Shown piece after piece: positions 9,045-17,572 of a DNA stretch of 64,000 nt. Within the stretch, counting starts at the first letter, position 1. Every line of letters begins with the position of its first letter. This DNA is from Clostridiales bacterium (lineage in GTDB: Bacteria; Bacillota; Clostridia; Oscillospirales; CAG-272), in contig JAAYHB010000021.1 in NCBI GenBank assembly GCA_012727435.1, forward strand, positions 1 through 64,000. Reading direction: 5' to 3'. Below the pieces are notes generated by a model that had not been told where the DNA came from, searched no databases, and was given only the letters and a program-made list of their open reading frames with translations. The position numbers and the translations under genes are program-made.

Positions 9045-10013
9045 TCACTTTACAAATTCGGCCAGATCCTCCTCTGTGATACCTATGATGTCCGAGAGGT
9101 CGTCTGCCCGGCGTATTTTGTCAAGCCCGGCCAATGAGTGCGAGTCGGTACCGAATGTAAATTTGCAGCCCGCGGCCTTGGCCAGCCTCATGACACGGAT
9201 CAGCGGCTCACCGGCCCAGTCGTTCTCGGAAAACTTAAATGCCCCCGTGTTTATCTCGATTGAAACGCCGAGAGCTTTCGCGCTTCTGAAGCACTCGGTC
9301 AGCTTGTCGTCGGGCAGCAGGTTTATGACCCGGCGGCGGGTCTCGCCGGTCAGACCGCAGGGGTCAAAGGGGTGCGCTATTGAGACCGGTACTGCCGCGG
9401 CCAGCTTTATAAACTCGCTGTTTGCCATGAGGGCCGAAAAGCTGCTCAGCATCGCCTCGGCGCAGTATCGCTCGAAATCCACGGTCGGCGGGAAAAATAT
9501 TCCGGAGGCAACCAGCGCATCATAATCGGTATAGCCCAGTGAATTAGCCATCCGCCGCACCTGGTCGGCACTGAGTTCAGGCAGCGCTTTTGCAATTCTC
9601 TCCCGGAATATCTCCTTTAAGGCTGCCACATCGGCGGTGTCGGGCATGACGTCGCCCCGCATGTGAATATGGGAGTGTGGAACCAGCACATAATCAAACT
9701 GCTTTGCGGTCTCGGCAAGCATTCCGAGGGTGTCGCTCGCGGCAAAGTATTCGGTCTCGACACCGATTAAGACTTTCATACCGCAGGTGTCGGCAGGTAC
9801 CGAGTCTCTTGCCTCAAGCCCGTAGCTTATCGTCTGGTTCTTGTACCATCTTGAGGCTCCCGGCACCTTTTCGTCCCAGATGTGGTTTGAGATACCGAAT
9901 ACCTTATGCCCGAGCTCGGCGGCCCGGCGCACGTAATTTGCTATTGACGCCTCGGGGTCATAACAGCAATGCGAGAGTGTCGAATGGGTATGTATGTCGT
10001 GTGTAATCCGCAT
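9045..10013 (-). CDS. PHP-domain phosphoesterase (histidinol-phosphatase-like)
   Basis: A 322-residue cytosolic metal-dependent phosphoesterase of the PHP family. The first metal motif HTHSTLSH gives His8 and His10; further motifs include GISNH, GVETEYF, VPHSHIHM and FGTDSHS near the C-terminus, consistent with a trinuclear site. Some relatives act as histidinol-phosphatase, but no his genes are nearby, so the substrate is open. The start at 10013 is used because GCGGAGG stands five bases upstream. Its 3' end is only three bases from the convergent dat stop codon, with no terminator between, so the two transcripts probably overlap. Confidence 0.82.
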   Translation of the reverse strand: MRITHDIHTHSTLSHCCYDPEASIANYVRRAAELGHKVFGISNHIWDEKVPGASRWYKNQTISYGLEARDSVPADTCGMKVLIGVETEYFAASDTLGMLAETAKQFDYVLVPHSHIHMRGDVMPDTADVAALKEIFRERIAKALPELSADQVRRMANSLGYTDYDALVASGIFFPPTVDFERYCAEAMLSSFSALMANSEFIKLAAAVPVSIAHPFDPCGLTGETRRRVINLLPDDKLTECFRSAKALGVSIEINTGAFKFSENDWAGEPLIRVMRLAKAAGCKFTFGTDSHSLAGLDKIRRADDLSDIIGITEEDLAEFVK

Positions 10014-10039
10014 ATAAACCTCCGCGGCCATTTTTTCTC

Positions 10040-10068
10040 ATTATATCATTGAAGCATCCTTGCGTCAA
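10040..10068 (-). promoter_or_regulatory. Promoter of the PHP-domain gene
   Basis: On the minus strand, TTGACG and TATAAT with a 17-base spacer, 27 bases before the start codon. Confidence 0.82.
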
Positions 10069-10337
10069 TAAAAAAAGGCCGGCAGACACCAAAATGCAGC
10101 GCGGACTCGGTTTTGCGCTGAAGTTTTTTATTTTCCTTGAGATATTATTGTTCATTTCTTTGTCCGTGCAAAGAAACGAACCAAAGAAACACGCTCAGGG
10201 GGAAACCTATGGTTCCCCCCTGAGGACCCCACACCTACTGCCGCTGCGCGCACAGCGCGGCGGACTACTCCCCGTCACCGTGTACCCCGCTCCCTGAACA
10301 TTTCGCATCCACTAATATCCAGTAACTAACAACCAAC
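10069..10337. other. Gene-free stretch with hairpins and a repeat-like block
   Basis: About 320 bases separate two minus-strand genes. Positions 10150-10200 contain a block in which CAAAGAAACGAACCAAAGAAA is preceded by its partial complement, a form I recall as a dispersed repeat in other bacteria. A hairpin AGGGGGAAACC-TAT-GGTTCCCCCCT follows (about 10196-10222), then a GCCGCTGCGC/GCGCGGC hairpin near 10240. No gene is evident. Confidence 0.45.
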
Positions 10338-10353
10338 TTGCGCAGCGCCCCGC

Positions 10354-11046
10354 TTATTTCCCGCCCTGAACCATGCAGGTCAGTTCGATTGAACTTAGTA
10401 TATTGTTTCCGGTTCCGATGTCGACCTTTTTCCAGTCATCCTCGCTGCCCTCGTAGAACACTTTTTTCAGGTTCCGGCAGTCGGCAAGAGCGTAGTCGGA
10501 AATATCGGTCACCTTTTTTGTCAGGGTCAGCGATACGAGCGAGGAGGCCGCCGGCATGTAGACCAGACGGCTCCCGTCGGCGCTGTAGAGCACCCCCACA
10601 TAATCCTTGTAGGCAGGGTTCCCGTCGGCTACGGATATGTAGGCCAGGTTCGTGCAGCCGCCAAATGCGCCAGCGCCGATTTCGGTCACCCCCGCCGGGA
10701 TCTGTACTGCGGTAATTATGGTGTTGCCTGAGAAGGCGCCCGGTGCTATCTTTGTCACCTGCTCGCCGCTCTCGGATTTGTCGGGGATAATCAGGCAGGT
10801 GTCGGTGCAGGTGCCTATTCCGGCCAGCACGCAGGTTCCGTCACCGGCACTGATAAACTCCAGCCCCCGGCTTGCGGCGGTCACCGGATCTGTGCCGACA
10901 GGTATCTCCATATCGGTTGAAGACTCAGTATCGGTGGTTTCGGCCGGCGTGGTTTGGTCTCCGCCGGCCTCATCCTGACTGCAGGCGGCCAACAAAAATC
11001 CGAGCACAAGCAGCGCCGCAAGTATTATGCTAATCCTTTTTTTCAT
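10354..11046 (-). CDS. BspA-type leucine-rich-repeat lipoprotein
   Basis: A 230-residue exported lipoprotein. The signal peptide ends in a lipobox, LLAAC, after which a Thr/Ser/Asp/Glu-rich linker leads to about three BspA-type (LRR_5) repeats: ITKIAPGAFSGNTIITAVQIP, then VTEIGAGAFGGCTNLAYISVA, then KVTDISDYALADCRNLKKVFY (read as separate motifs). Such repeats mediate protein or host-surface contacts in other species; the ligand here is unknown. The start at 11046 is used because GGAGG is six bases upstream, and the hydrophobic signal begins directly after it. It stands downstream of the alkaline phosphatase gene on the same strand but has its own promoter and is separated by a terminator. 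Confidence 0.8.
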   Translation of the reverse strand: MKKRISIILAALLVLGFLLAACSQDEAGGDQTTPAETTDTESSTDMEIPVGTDPVTAASRGLEFISAGDGTCVLAGIGTCTDTCLIIPDKSESGEQVTKIAPGAFSGNTIITAVQIPAGVTEIGAGAFGGCTNLAYISVADGNPAYKDYVGVLYSADGSRLVYMPAASSLVSLTLTKKVTDISDYALADCRNLKKVFYEGSEDDWKKVDIGTGNNILSSIELTCMVQGGK

Positions 11047-11100
11047 GTACTTCCTCCGCTTTTTCTTCTGCAACTAATATCCTATGATGCTCGCCTGCAA

Positions 11101-11129
11101 ATTATACCATTATTTACCTGTATTGTCAA
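11101..11129 (-). promoter_or_regulatory. Promoter of the BspA-type lipoprotein gene
   Basis: Consensus TTGACA and TATAAT on the minus strand with a 17-base spacer, 55 bases before the start codon. Confidence 0.87.
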
Positions 11130-11164
11130 TTATAATCGTCCGACACAAGTCCCCGTGGCACATC

Positions 11165-11210
11165 AAAAAAGCACCCCCTCCGCTGCTTTTTAGCAGAATA
11201 GGGGTGCTTT
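11165..11210 (-). terminator. Rho-independent terminator of the alkaline phosphatase gene
   Basis: On the minus strand AAAGCACCCC pairs with GGGGTGCTTT around an inner GCTGC/GCAGC stem and is followed by TTTT. Confidence 0.8.
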
Positions 11211-11226
11211 CGGCTTTTTATTCGGG

Positions 11227-13044
11227 TCAGTTACCGATTTTCGGGTCTCCGAAAATTTCGCCTAAGAATTTTGCAATGTCGGTGTTGTCAATCTTTTTGT
11301 CCTTGAACACCTCGGTGCCCTCGCCTATGGCGTAGAACAGCACGTCGGCATTGGTGGGACTGGTTGAGGTGTAACTATACTTGCCGGTGTTCTTGTCCAG
11401 CGTAAGTCCACCGGTCTCATGGTCGGCGGTGACAATCAACGCGGTATCGGGGTGGCAGAGGGTGAACTGCACGACATAGGCAATCAGTTTGTTGTATTTT
11501 GTCGTCGCTTCTACCATTGCCTGAAGGTTATTGTCGTGTGACCGCTTGTCGATGTAAGCCTCCTCCATCATTGCAAAGAAACGCGAACCTTCGGCTGAAA
11601 TTGACCAGAGCTGGTGTCTTGCCTCTGACACAAGGTCATCGCCGATGCTCCCGACTGCATAGTCAACCTCTTTGTTCTTCAGCAGCTCGTCAATCTGCGC
11701 CTTGATTTCTGCCTCCGAGTTCCGGCTCGATACATGCACCAAAAATGCCCCAGGCGTTGCACCTGTGATTGTGTCGGTGGTTAGTATCGCGGTTCTGGCG
11801 CCCTGAGAGGCGGCAAGTTCACGCACATTTTTGAGAATTTTACCGTTCGGGTCCATCCCGAGATAACCGTTCAGAGTTTTTTTGCCGGTGGCAAGCGCCG
11901 TCGCGGAGGCTGCGCTGTCTGTATATTTCGCGGCGCCGATTGTCACCGAATGAGAGTAGGTCGTGCAGGAACCGGTATTCGGGAGCTGTTCGGCGACAAA
12001 CTCGGGCAGCCCTGCGGCAAGCGTGGCCTGGACATGGTTGAAGCCCATGCCGTCCCCGATGAGCAGCAGCGCATTTTTTGCCTCCTTGAAGGCAAAGGTC
12101 CTCGGGGCATATTCGGCCGGCAGGTCTTTTATGTCGATATCGACGTTTTTGCCGCGAGAGGCCGCATAACTGTTGATAAACTCGCTGACCCCGCCGCCCA
12201 CCATGTAGGAGTTGCCGGTCATTACAATCTTGCTGCCGGTGCAGGCAAGGATATACTGGTCGGCTCCAAGCGTCACCGACGAAGCTGCCTTGCTCTCGGC
12301 TCTGTTGGTGTCGCCGACGAGTATCTCATAATTCCTGCTCGGCGCTTCGGTATCCTTTACGATTTCAAGCGAAATGCCGCTGTTGTAATAGAAATAATCA
12401 AAGAGGCATTCGGCCGCCGAGCTGGTGTAAAGCCCGCACCCGTCGGGGATTACTATGCGGTATTCGGTGATATTCACCCCGTTTACCGACACCATGCCGA
12501 GCGGGTATTCATATCTTTCTATGTAATTGAGGTTGTTCGGAACTGTGACTGTCTTGGCCGCCGCGTCGACATAATTAGAAAAGAAATAGTTGATGCCCTC
12601 AATTGTGGCCTCATCGCCTCCGCCGAGGATATATATGCGCTCGTTCTGATAAACAATGGCAAAGTCGCGTTCGCGGAGGTTTTTTATAATATCGTCAACC
12701 CCGGGACGATCGCATCTTCCGACAACGATTTCCTTTTCAATTTCAGCGGGCTCGTTGCCCTTTTTATACCAGTCGGTGTCAATTTTTATCCGGGTCCCGG
12801 TCACATCCCCCAAGTCGGAGCAAAACTTTGCGACAGCCGTCACAAGCGCCGGGGCGGCATTTTCGGGGCGGATAATTTTGTATTCGGTTGCCCCGTCCTG
12901 AATTATGCTGACCGGCAGTACCGGCTCGGTTTCAACCGGTGTGGTCTCGTCGGTGCTTTCGCTGCCCGGCCCTTCAGGAAGGCGGCATGCGGCAAAGCTA
13001 AGGCAGAGAAGTACCGCAAACAATATCAGTAATACTCTTTTCAT
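11227..13044 (-). CDS. Alkaline phosphatase lipoprotein with an extra N-terminal domain
   Basis: A 605-residue exported phosphomonoesterase that releases phosphate from organic phosphates at the cell surface. The signal peptide ends in a lipobox, SFAAC (Cys20). The C-terminal half is a PhoA-type domain: LLIGDGMG starts the metal site, YTDSAASATALATGKKT holds the phosphorylated Ser, and TADHETGG supplies late metal ligands. The first half (about 40-310) contains two similar blocks with EIVVGRCDRP and EILVGDTNRA, each preceded by a region rich in beta strands; these look like the N-terminal accessory domains found on some secreted glycoside hydrolases, but I cannot name them. No pst or pho regulator is nearby. 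The ribosome site is AAAGGA about 12 bases upstream. Confidence 0.85.
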   Translation of the reverse strand: MKRVLLILFAVLLCLSFAACRLPEGPGSESTDETTPVETEPVLPVSIIQDGATEYKIIRPENAAPALVTAVAKFCSDLGDVTGTRIKIDTDWYKKGNEPAEIEKEIVVGRCDRPGVDDIIKNLRERDFAIVYQNERIYILGGGDEATIEGINYFFSNYVDAAAKTVTVPNNLNYIERYEYPLGMVSVNGVNITEYRIVIPDGCGLYTSSAAECLFDYFYYNSGISLEIVKDTEAPSRNYEILVGDTNRAESKAASSVTLGADQYILACTGSKIVMTGNSYMVGGGVSEFINSYAASRGKNVDIDIKDLPAEYAPRTFAFKEAKNALLLIGDGMGFNHVQATLAAGLPEFVAEQLPNTGSCTTYSHSVTIGAAKYTDSAASATALATGKKTLNGYLGMDPNGKILKNVRELAASQGARTAILTTDTITGATPGAFLVHVSSRNSEAEIKAQIDELLKNKEVDYAVGSIGDDLVSEARHQLWSISAEGSRFFAMMEEAYIDKRSHDNNLQAMVEATTKYNKLIAYVVQFTLCHPDTALIVTADHETGGLTLDKNTGKYSYTSTSPTNADVLFYAIGEGTEVFKDKKIDNTDIAKFLGEIFGDPKIGN

Positions 13045-13131
13045 ATCGGCAATATGTCCTTTCTACGAATAGCTGCATGATGCAGTCCCGCTGCCCGGAA
13101 GGTCTGCCCGCAGCTTTATTACTCGTACATT

Positions 13132-13160
13132 ACTATACAAGCTTTTGGTGAAAAATGCAA
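13132..13160 (-). promoter_or_regulatory. Promoter of the alkaline phosphatase gene
   Basis: On the minus strand, TTGCAT and TATAGT with a 17-base spacer, giving a leader of about 80 bases. I see no clear Pho box. The rest of 13045-13392 holds this and the next promoter and no gene. Confidence 0.7.
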
Positions 13161-13315
13161 TACCATTTGGTGAAAACATCAATCTTTTTTATTTGAGTTT
13201 TTCAATCGCTTCATTCCTGATTCCTGCTTCTAAAGAAATCAGCCGGCAGAAAGCATTCAACCATTTTTGTCATATGTACAAAAATCCGGATGACACCTCC
13301 CCGTTGCCGCGGCAG

Positions 13316-13344
13316 TTGACAGGCAGCGGCGTTTGTGGTATCAT
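13316..13344 (+). promoter_or_regulatory. Promoter of the SGNH hydrolase-dusB operon
   Basis: TTGACA and TATCAT with a 17-base spacer, about 49 bases before the start codon. Confidence 0.85.
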
Positions 13345-13392
13345 ATTCGCATATCCGGCAGGTATTAAATTACAGAAATCAGGAGCGGTGTT

Positions 13393-14055
13393 ATGAAGAA
13401 AAACATCAGGATACTGTTCATAGGCAACAGCCATACCTATTATAACAATATGCCGCAGATAGCAAAAGAGATTTTCGCGTCGGCCGGCTTCAACGCACAG
13501 GTCACCATGCAGACCGAGGGCGGCAAGGGGCTGCTTTACCACTGCGACCGACGGGACGTCATTTTCAATATCATATACGGCGGGTATGATTATGTTGTAC
13601 TCCAGGACGTGGCCAAATCCTTCGACCGCCAGAACTTTATCGAGGGCGCCGAAAAGATCAGGAAGAACGCGCTCGACAAGTCGACCGCAAAGCCGGTATT
13701 CTACATGATCTGGGCGCACCGCGAAAATAAGTCGCTCCAGCGTGAAATCACGGCATCATACGCCGAGGTCGCGAAAAACTTCAATGCCCTGCTGGCTCCG
13801 GCCGGCGAGGTCTGGCACAAGATGCTGCGCGCCGACAAATCGCTGCCCTTCTACCGCGATGACGGCAATCATGCCACACCGCTCGGCTCGTATCTTGCCG
13901 CGACCACCATTTTCTATGCTATCACCCGCCGGGCACGCCCGCTGCGCATTACCCCCGACGGCGAGCCGCACACTTCACTTGAGCTTGATTATGAGCTGTG
14001 CCGGCGCATACACCGCCTCGCCTGCCGCACAGCCAAAAAGTACAATATAAAATGA
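13393..14055 (+). CDS. SGNH/GDSL-family hydrolase
   Basis: A 220-residue cytosolic esterase-fold protein. The nucleophile block is FIGNSHTYYNN with Ser13, and the terminal catalytic pair is Asp157 and His160 in DDGNHATPLGSYLAA. This N-terminal form resembles the DUF4886 branch of SGNH hydrolases, whose substrates are mostly unknown (sugar-acetyl or lipid esters). No signal peptide is present. AGGAG precedes the start. Its stop codon overlaps the dusB start (ATGA), so the two are translationally coupled. Confidence 0.82.
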   Translation: MKKNIRILFIGNSHTYYNNMPQIAKEIFASAGFNAQVTMQTEGGKGLLYHCDRRDVIFNIIYGGYDYVVLQDVAKSFDRQNFIEGAEKIRKNALDKSTAKPVFYMIWAHRENKSLQREITASYAEVAKNFNALLAPAGEVWHKMLRADKSLPFYRDDGNHATPLGSYLAATTIFYAITRRARPLRITPDGEPHTSLELDYELCRRIHRLACRTAKKYNIK

Positions 14056-15059
14056 GTATTTCAATTGGCGGCGTCCGCCTACCAAGGGGCATTATGCTCG
14101 CCCCAATGGCGGGGGTCGCCGATACAACCTTCAGAAAAATCTGCCGCACGCTCGGCGCCGAATATACAGTCACTGAAATGATTTCGGCCCGGGCGCTCTG
14201 CTACGAACAGATCGGCCGCAGGCACCGGGGCGGGTATAAGACCGCACAGCTCGCTCAAATAACCCCCGAAGAAACTCCCTGCGCCGCGCAGATTTTCGGC
14301 TCGGAGCCTGAAATTATGGCCGAAGCCGCCGCAATGCTCTCGACCGGAGAGTACCGGGGATACGGCGGCTGGGAGCTGCCCTGCGCCATCGACATCAACA
14401 TGGGCTGCCCGGTCCGCAAGGTGGTCTCAAACAACGAGGGCTGCGCCCTGATGAGATATCCGGAGCTCGCCGGGAGAATAATCGAGGCGGTTTGCCGGGC
14501 AACCCGCCTGCCGGTGACCGTGAAAATGCGTGCCGGCTGGAGCCCCGACGAGATAAATGCCCCCGAGCTTGCCAAAATTGCCGAGGCGAGCGGTGCGGCC
14601 GCGCTCTGTATTCACGCCAGAACCCGCACGCAGATGTACGCCCCCGGCGCCAACTGGGGGATAATAAAAAAAGTTAAAGAAGCGGTTTCAATCCCGGTTT
14701 TCGGTAACGGCGACATATATTCGGCCGCCGACGTCCTTCGTATGTTCAGGGAAACCGGCTGCGACGGTGTCGCTGTCGCACGAGGGGCGCTCGGGAACCC
14801 TTGGATTTTCAGTGAAATTGCCGCCGCCCTTGAAGGGCGGGAATACCGGCCGCCCGACATTACGGACCGTTTAAACCTTGCCCTGCGTCACGCCGAAGAA
14901 ATTGTTGACCGGCTCGGCGGAAGTACCGGTCTCGCCGCGGCAAGGTCGCATCTGGCCTGGTATGTGAAGGGTGAACCCGGCGCGGCGGCTGCCCGCGCCG
15001 CCATAATGCGCGCCAAATCACTCGATGAGGTGAGAGAAATACTCAAAGGGCTGCTGTAA
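14052..15059 (+). CDS. dusB: tRNA dihydrouridine synthase
   Basis: A 335-residue FMN enzyme that reduces specific uridines in tRNA D-loops to dihydrouridine with NADPH. The family motifs appear in order: LAPMAGVADTTFR near residue 16, AAQIFGSEP near 80, DINMGCPVRKV with the catalytic Cys119, KMRAGW near 157, HARTRTQMYAP and FGNGDIYS. The length fits DusB. The start at 14052 overlaps the preceding stop codon. Functional link with the upstream SGNH hydrolase is not obvious; the coupling may simply ensure expression. Confidence 0.92.
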   Translation: MSISIGGVRLPRGIMLAPMAGVADTTFRKICRTLGAEYTVTEMISARALCYEQIGRRHRGGYKTAQLAQITPEETPCAAQIFGSEPEIMAEAAAMLSTGEYRGYGGWELPCAIDINMGCPVRKVVSNNEGCALMRYPELAGRIIEAVCRATRLPVTVKMRAGWSPDEINAPELAKIAEASGAAALCIHARTRTQMYAPGANWGIIKKVKEAVSIPVFGNGDIYSAADVLRMFRETGCDGVAVARGALGNPWIFSEIAAALEGREYRPPDITDRLNLALRHAEEIVDRLGGSTGLAAARSHLAWYVKGEPGAAAARAAIMRAKSLDEVREILKGLL

Positions 15060-15281
15060 TCGAACAAACCGGCGCCCCTTCCCGGTATGCCCACCGGCTC
15101 ACACCGAAACAGTAAAAGGGCTGACGTACGCGCCCCCTTTGTGTCTGCGCATCCCGTACCACGCATCTTCCCCGTACCCCCGCTCCTCGCACCTTTGTTC
15201 CATGTTCGCTTTTTCTATTCCCCCGTTTCCCGTCCCGCTTACTCCTAACTCCTAATAACCACAACTTTTTCGGAGGTTACC
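15060..15281. other. Pyrimidine-rich gene-free stretch before the sigma-factor gene
   Basis: The plus strand is very rich in C and T (for example CCCGTACCCCCGCTCC and TTCCCGTCCCGC) and ends in a CTCCTAATAACC-type motif also seen near 10315. I see no clear promoter or terminator here, so how the sigma-factor operon is started is unknown. Confidence 0.4.
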
Positions 15282-15869
15282 ATGTTGCCTGACAATAAAT
15301 ACCTGGCCGACCTGATGAAACAGGCGGCCCGCGGCAACGAGGCCGCGTTTTCGGATATCGTCAGGCATTTTGAAAGAATAGTATATAATATAGCAATTCA
15401 GGCAACAGGAAACCGCGAGGACGCGCTCGACGTCTCACAGGAGGTTTTCATGAAGCTCTGGCGGACCGCCGGTTCCTACCGCGGAGAGTGCTCGGTCACC
15501 TCATGGGTTATCAGGATCGCGCGCAACACTTCCCTCGACGCGCTGCGCCGGCGCTCTACCCGCCAGACCGACTCGCTGACGCTTGAAGATGAAGACGGCG
15601 ACACCACCGAGCGCGCGATTCCGGTCACAGAAGGAGACGACGACCCGGTATCCTCATATGAGCGGAAGGAGCGGATTGCCGCGGTCCGGCGGGCGATATC
15701 GGAGCTCTGCGACGAGCATAAAGAAATTATTCTGCTCCGGAACATACAAGGGTTGAGCTACGCAGAAATAGCCGACCTGCTCGGGATTGAGGAGGGGACA
15801 GTCAAGAGCCGGATTCACCGGGCGAGAAACTGTCTGAAAGAAAAACTGATTTCATGGAACATTTTATAG
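15282..15869 (+). CDS. ECF-type RNA polymerase sigma factor
   Basis: A 195-residue sigma-70-family factor with region 2 (FERIVYNIAIQATGNREDALDVSQEVFMKLW split across about 29-65) and region 4 (SYAEIADLLGIEEGTVKSRIHRARN at about 160-185). Region 3 is replaced by a short acidic linker, as in ECF factors. It should bind core RNA polymerase and a dedicated promoter set. It is followed after 45 bases by a zinc-finger anti-sigma gene, the usual control pair. The start has CGGAGG seven bases upstream. No promoter resembling its own target was found. Confidence 0.9.
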   Translation: MLPDNKYLADLMKQAARGNEAAFSDIVRHFERIVYNIAIQATGNREDALDVSQEVFMKLWRTAGSYRGECSVTSWVIRIARNTSLDALRRRSTRQTDSLTLEDEDGDTTERAIPVTEGDDDPVSSYERKERIAAVRRAISELCDEHKEIILLRNIQGLSYAEIADLLGIEEGTVKSRIHRARNCLKEKLISWNIL

Positions 15870-15914
15870 ACAATAACGTCATATTACATAGAAAAACCTA
15901 AGAGGAGCATCAAC

Positions 15915-16787
15915 ATGAAATTCGAAGCCGGAGCCGCCTGCGAAGTTGTAAGCGGCCTGATAATTGAATATATCGACGGCGAACTTGATAAGGAGGCCGC
16001 GGAGCTTGTCGAGCGCCATATCGAAACCTGTACCGACTGCCGCAAGCTCTACCGCGACTTCAAAGTGGTCTGCCGTGCGACTGCCGAAGCCGCTTATCCG
16101 GTCCCCGGCGAGCTGCACACGCGGGTCATGACCGCAGTCAGAGCCGACAAGAAGGCCCGACTCCGCACAAGGCTGATGAAGCGTGTGTCGGCTTATGCGG
16201 GCGTCGGAATTGCCGCCATGCTCTGCATCTTCATCGGAATCGCGGCGATTTTCGGCGGCCTTGATAAAAATGCCGATACGTTCAGCCCGCTTTCCGAAAA
16301 AATGTCAGACGAAGCTGCCGAAGCACTGGCGATGTCCCAGTATGTGTTCAACCGGGCCACAGCCTTGGACAAACTGATAAACGAAGCCTCAGATCGCAGC
16401 AGCGAGACCGAGTATGAGTGCCATAGTGTGACTAAAGACAATGCTTTTACCGAACCGGATACAGCCGCCCTGCCCCAACCTGACGCCCCGGCCGAAACCA
16501 AAGCAACCGCAGCAGAAATGTTAGACAGTTCGCGGAATAACGCCGCCCTGCTTGTCGGCTGCTGGGAGCTTACCACCGACAGCGGCAGGATGGTAACACT
16601 CACCATAACAACCGACAACACCTTCACTATTGTTGATACCGACAAAAATGTGATTACCGGAAACTATACTGTATCAGATAATGTAATTTCACTTTCCTAT
16701 CCGGGAGGAACTTCGGAATACAAATACTACATCGAGGATGAAGGGCTTGGCCTCTCTAATATCTCGGGAGACGACATAATCAAATGA
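15915..16787 (+). CDS. Transmembrane zinc-finger anti-sigma factor with an extracytoplasmic beta domain
   Basis: A 290-residue inner-membrane protein. The N-terminus is a zf-HC2 anti-sigma domain with His35, Cys39 and Cys42 (HIETCTDC), expected to hold the neighbouring sigma factor inactive. One membrane segment lies at about 92-114. The outer part starts with a flexible, Ala/Glu-rich region and ends in a domain of about 75 residues (LLVGCWELTTDSGRMVTLTI and onwards) that resembles lipocalin-like/DUF5640 small beta-barrels, which could sense a ligand or envelope state (inference). Its stop codon overlaps the start of the next gene. Confidence 0.85.
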   Translation: MKFEAGAACEVVSGLIIEYIDGELDKEAAELVERHIETCTDCRKLYRDFKVVCRATAEAAYPVPGELHTRVMTAVRADKKARLRTRLMKRVSAYAGVGIAAMLCIFIGIAAIFGGLDKNADTFSPLSEKMSDEAAEALAMSQYVFNRATALDKLINEASDRSSETEYECHSVTKDNAFTEPDTAALPQPDAPAETKATAAEMLDSSRNNAALLVGCWELTTDSGRMVTLTITTDNTFTIVDTDKNVITGNYTVSDNVISLSYPGGTSEYKYYIEDEGLGLSNISGDDIIK

Positions 16788-17425
16788 GCCCGAAAAAGAA
16801 AGCGGTATACGACGCGGCGGTCCTCGCTTCCGACCCTGTCCTTGACGAGCTTCTTTTGCTGCTGCTCGGTGAGATGGGTTGCCGGGCGACAACAGCGGAC
16901 GCTGAGAAATTGCCGGCAGCGCGAATTCTGATTGTCAATCTTGACGATGAAGCCTCGGTCAAGGCCGCGGCGGGGCTGCGCGGCAGCATCATGATCGGGA
17001 TCTCAAGGCATGAGGATTCTATCCCGGGGGTGCTCGGGCAAAAATGCCGTGCGATACTTCACCGTCCGGTAAGCTTTGAGGGCTTCAGAAATACCGTACG
17101 CGAGGCTATGAGCGAAATCGGCAGGCTCTCGCTGACGACCGGCGGCAGGTCAAAAGCCCGGCGGTTTGAGCTTGACCTGACCTCCCGTTGCGTGTCATCC
17201 GGAGCGACAAGCGTCAAGCTCACCCCAAGTGAGCTGGCTCTGTTCTCCCGGCTTATCGAAGCCCGGGGCAAGACAGTGCCGCGCGACGAGCTGGCCCGTC
17301 TTATCGGCGCCGGCGCCTCAAACAAAACCGAGGTCCATATCAGCAACCTACGCCAAAAGTTAGAGAAAACCTTCGGCGACCGGCTTATTTACACTATCCG
17401 CGGCGGGGGGTACATGATAAAGTGA
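16784..17425 (+). CDS. Atypical response regulator: degenerate receiver plus OmpR-type winged helix
   Basis: A 213-residue protein. The C-terminal half (about 125-213) is a clear OmpR/PhoB winged-helix domain (LTPSELALFSRLIE, then HISNLRQKLEKTFG and YTIRGGGYMIK). The N-terminal 115 residues fit a receiver fold but lack its chemistry: the usual acidic pair is only ASDP, the phospho-acceptor position reads Asn52 in ILIVNLDDE, and the conserved Lys before Pro is Arg94 in LHRPVSF. It is therefore probably not controlled by phosphorylation. No histidine kinase gene is nearby. ATGA overlap with the anti-sigma gene makes it the third member of the operon. Confidence 0.85.
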   Translation: MSPKKKAVYDAAVLASDPVLDELLLLLLGEMGCRATTADAEKLPAARILIVNLDDEASVKAAAGLRGSIMIGISRHEDSIPGVLGQKCRAILHRPVSFEGFRNTVREAMSEIGRLSLTTGGRSKARRFELDLTSRCVSSGATSVKLTPSELALFSRLIEARGKTVPRDELARLIGAGASNKTEVHISNLRQKLEKTFGDRLIYTIRGGGYMIK

Positions 17426-17426
17426 T

Positions 17427-17444
17427 TTCGGGGGCGCCGCCCCG
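17427..17444. repeat. Partial copy (I) of the two-hairpin repeat
   Basis: CGGGGGCGCCGCCCCG directly after the regulator stop codon, again between convergent genes. Only the GC module is present. Confidence 0.5.
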
Positions 17445-17527
17445 TTTAGTTATTAGTTGCTAGATATTATACATTTGTGGACGCGAGAGCAATGGTCTGA
17501 GAGTTCGGCAGGCCGAGTCGTTTCACG

Positions 17528-17563
17528 AAAAAAAAGTGCGGGCGCTAAGCCCGCACTTTTTTT
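17528..17563. terminator. Bidirectional terminator
   Basis: AAAAAGTGCGGGC pairs with GCCCGCACTTTTT around CGCTAA. The A and T runs allow it to serve thiT on the minus strand and the regulator operon on the plus strand. Confidence 0.9.
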
Positions 17564-17572
17564 GTCTGCCGG

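Noticed and set aside
10150..10205. An insertion sequence end
   Set aside because: Repeat-like but no transposase remains and no flanking direct repeats were seen.
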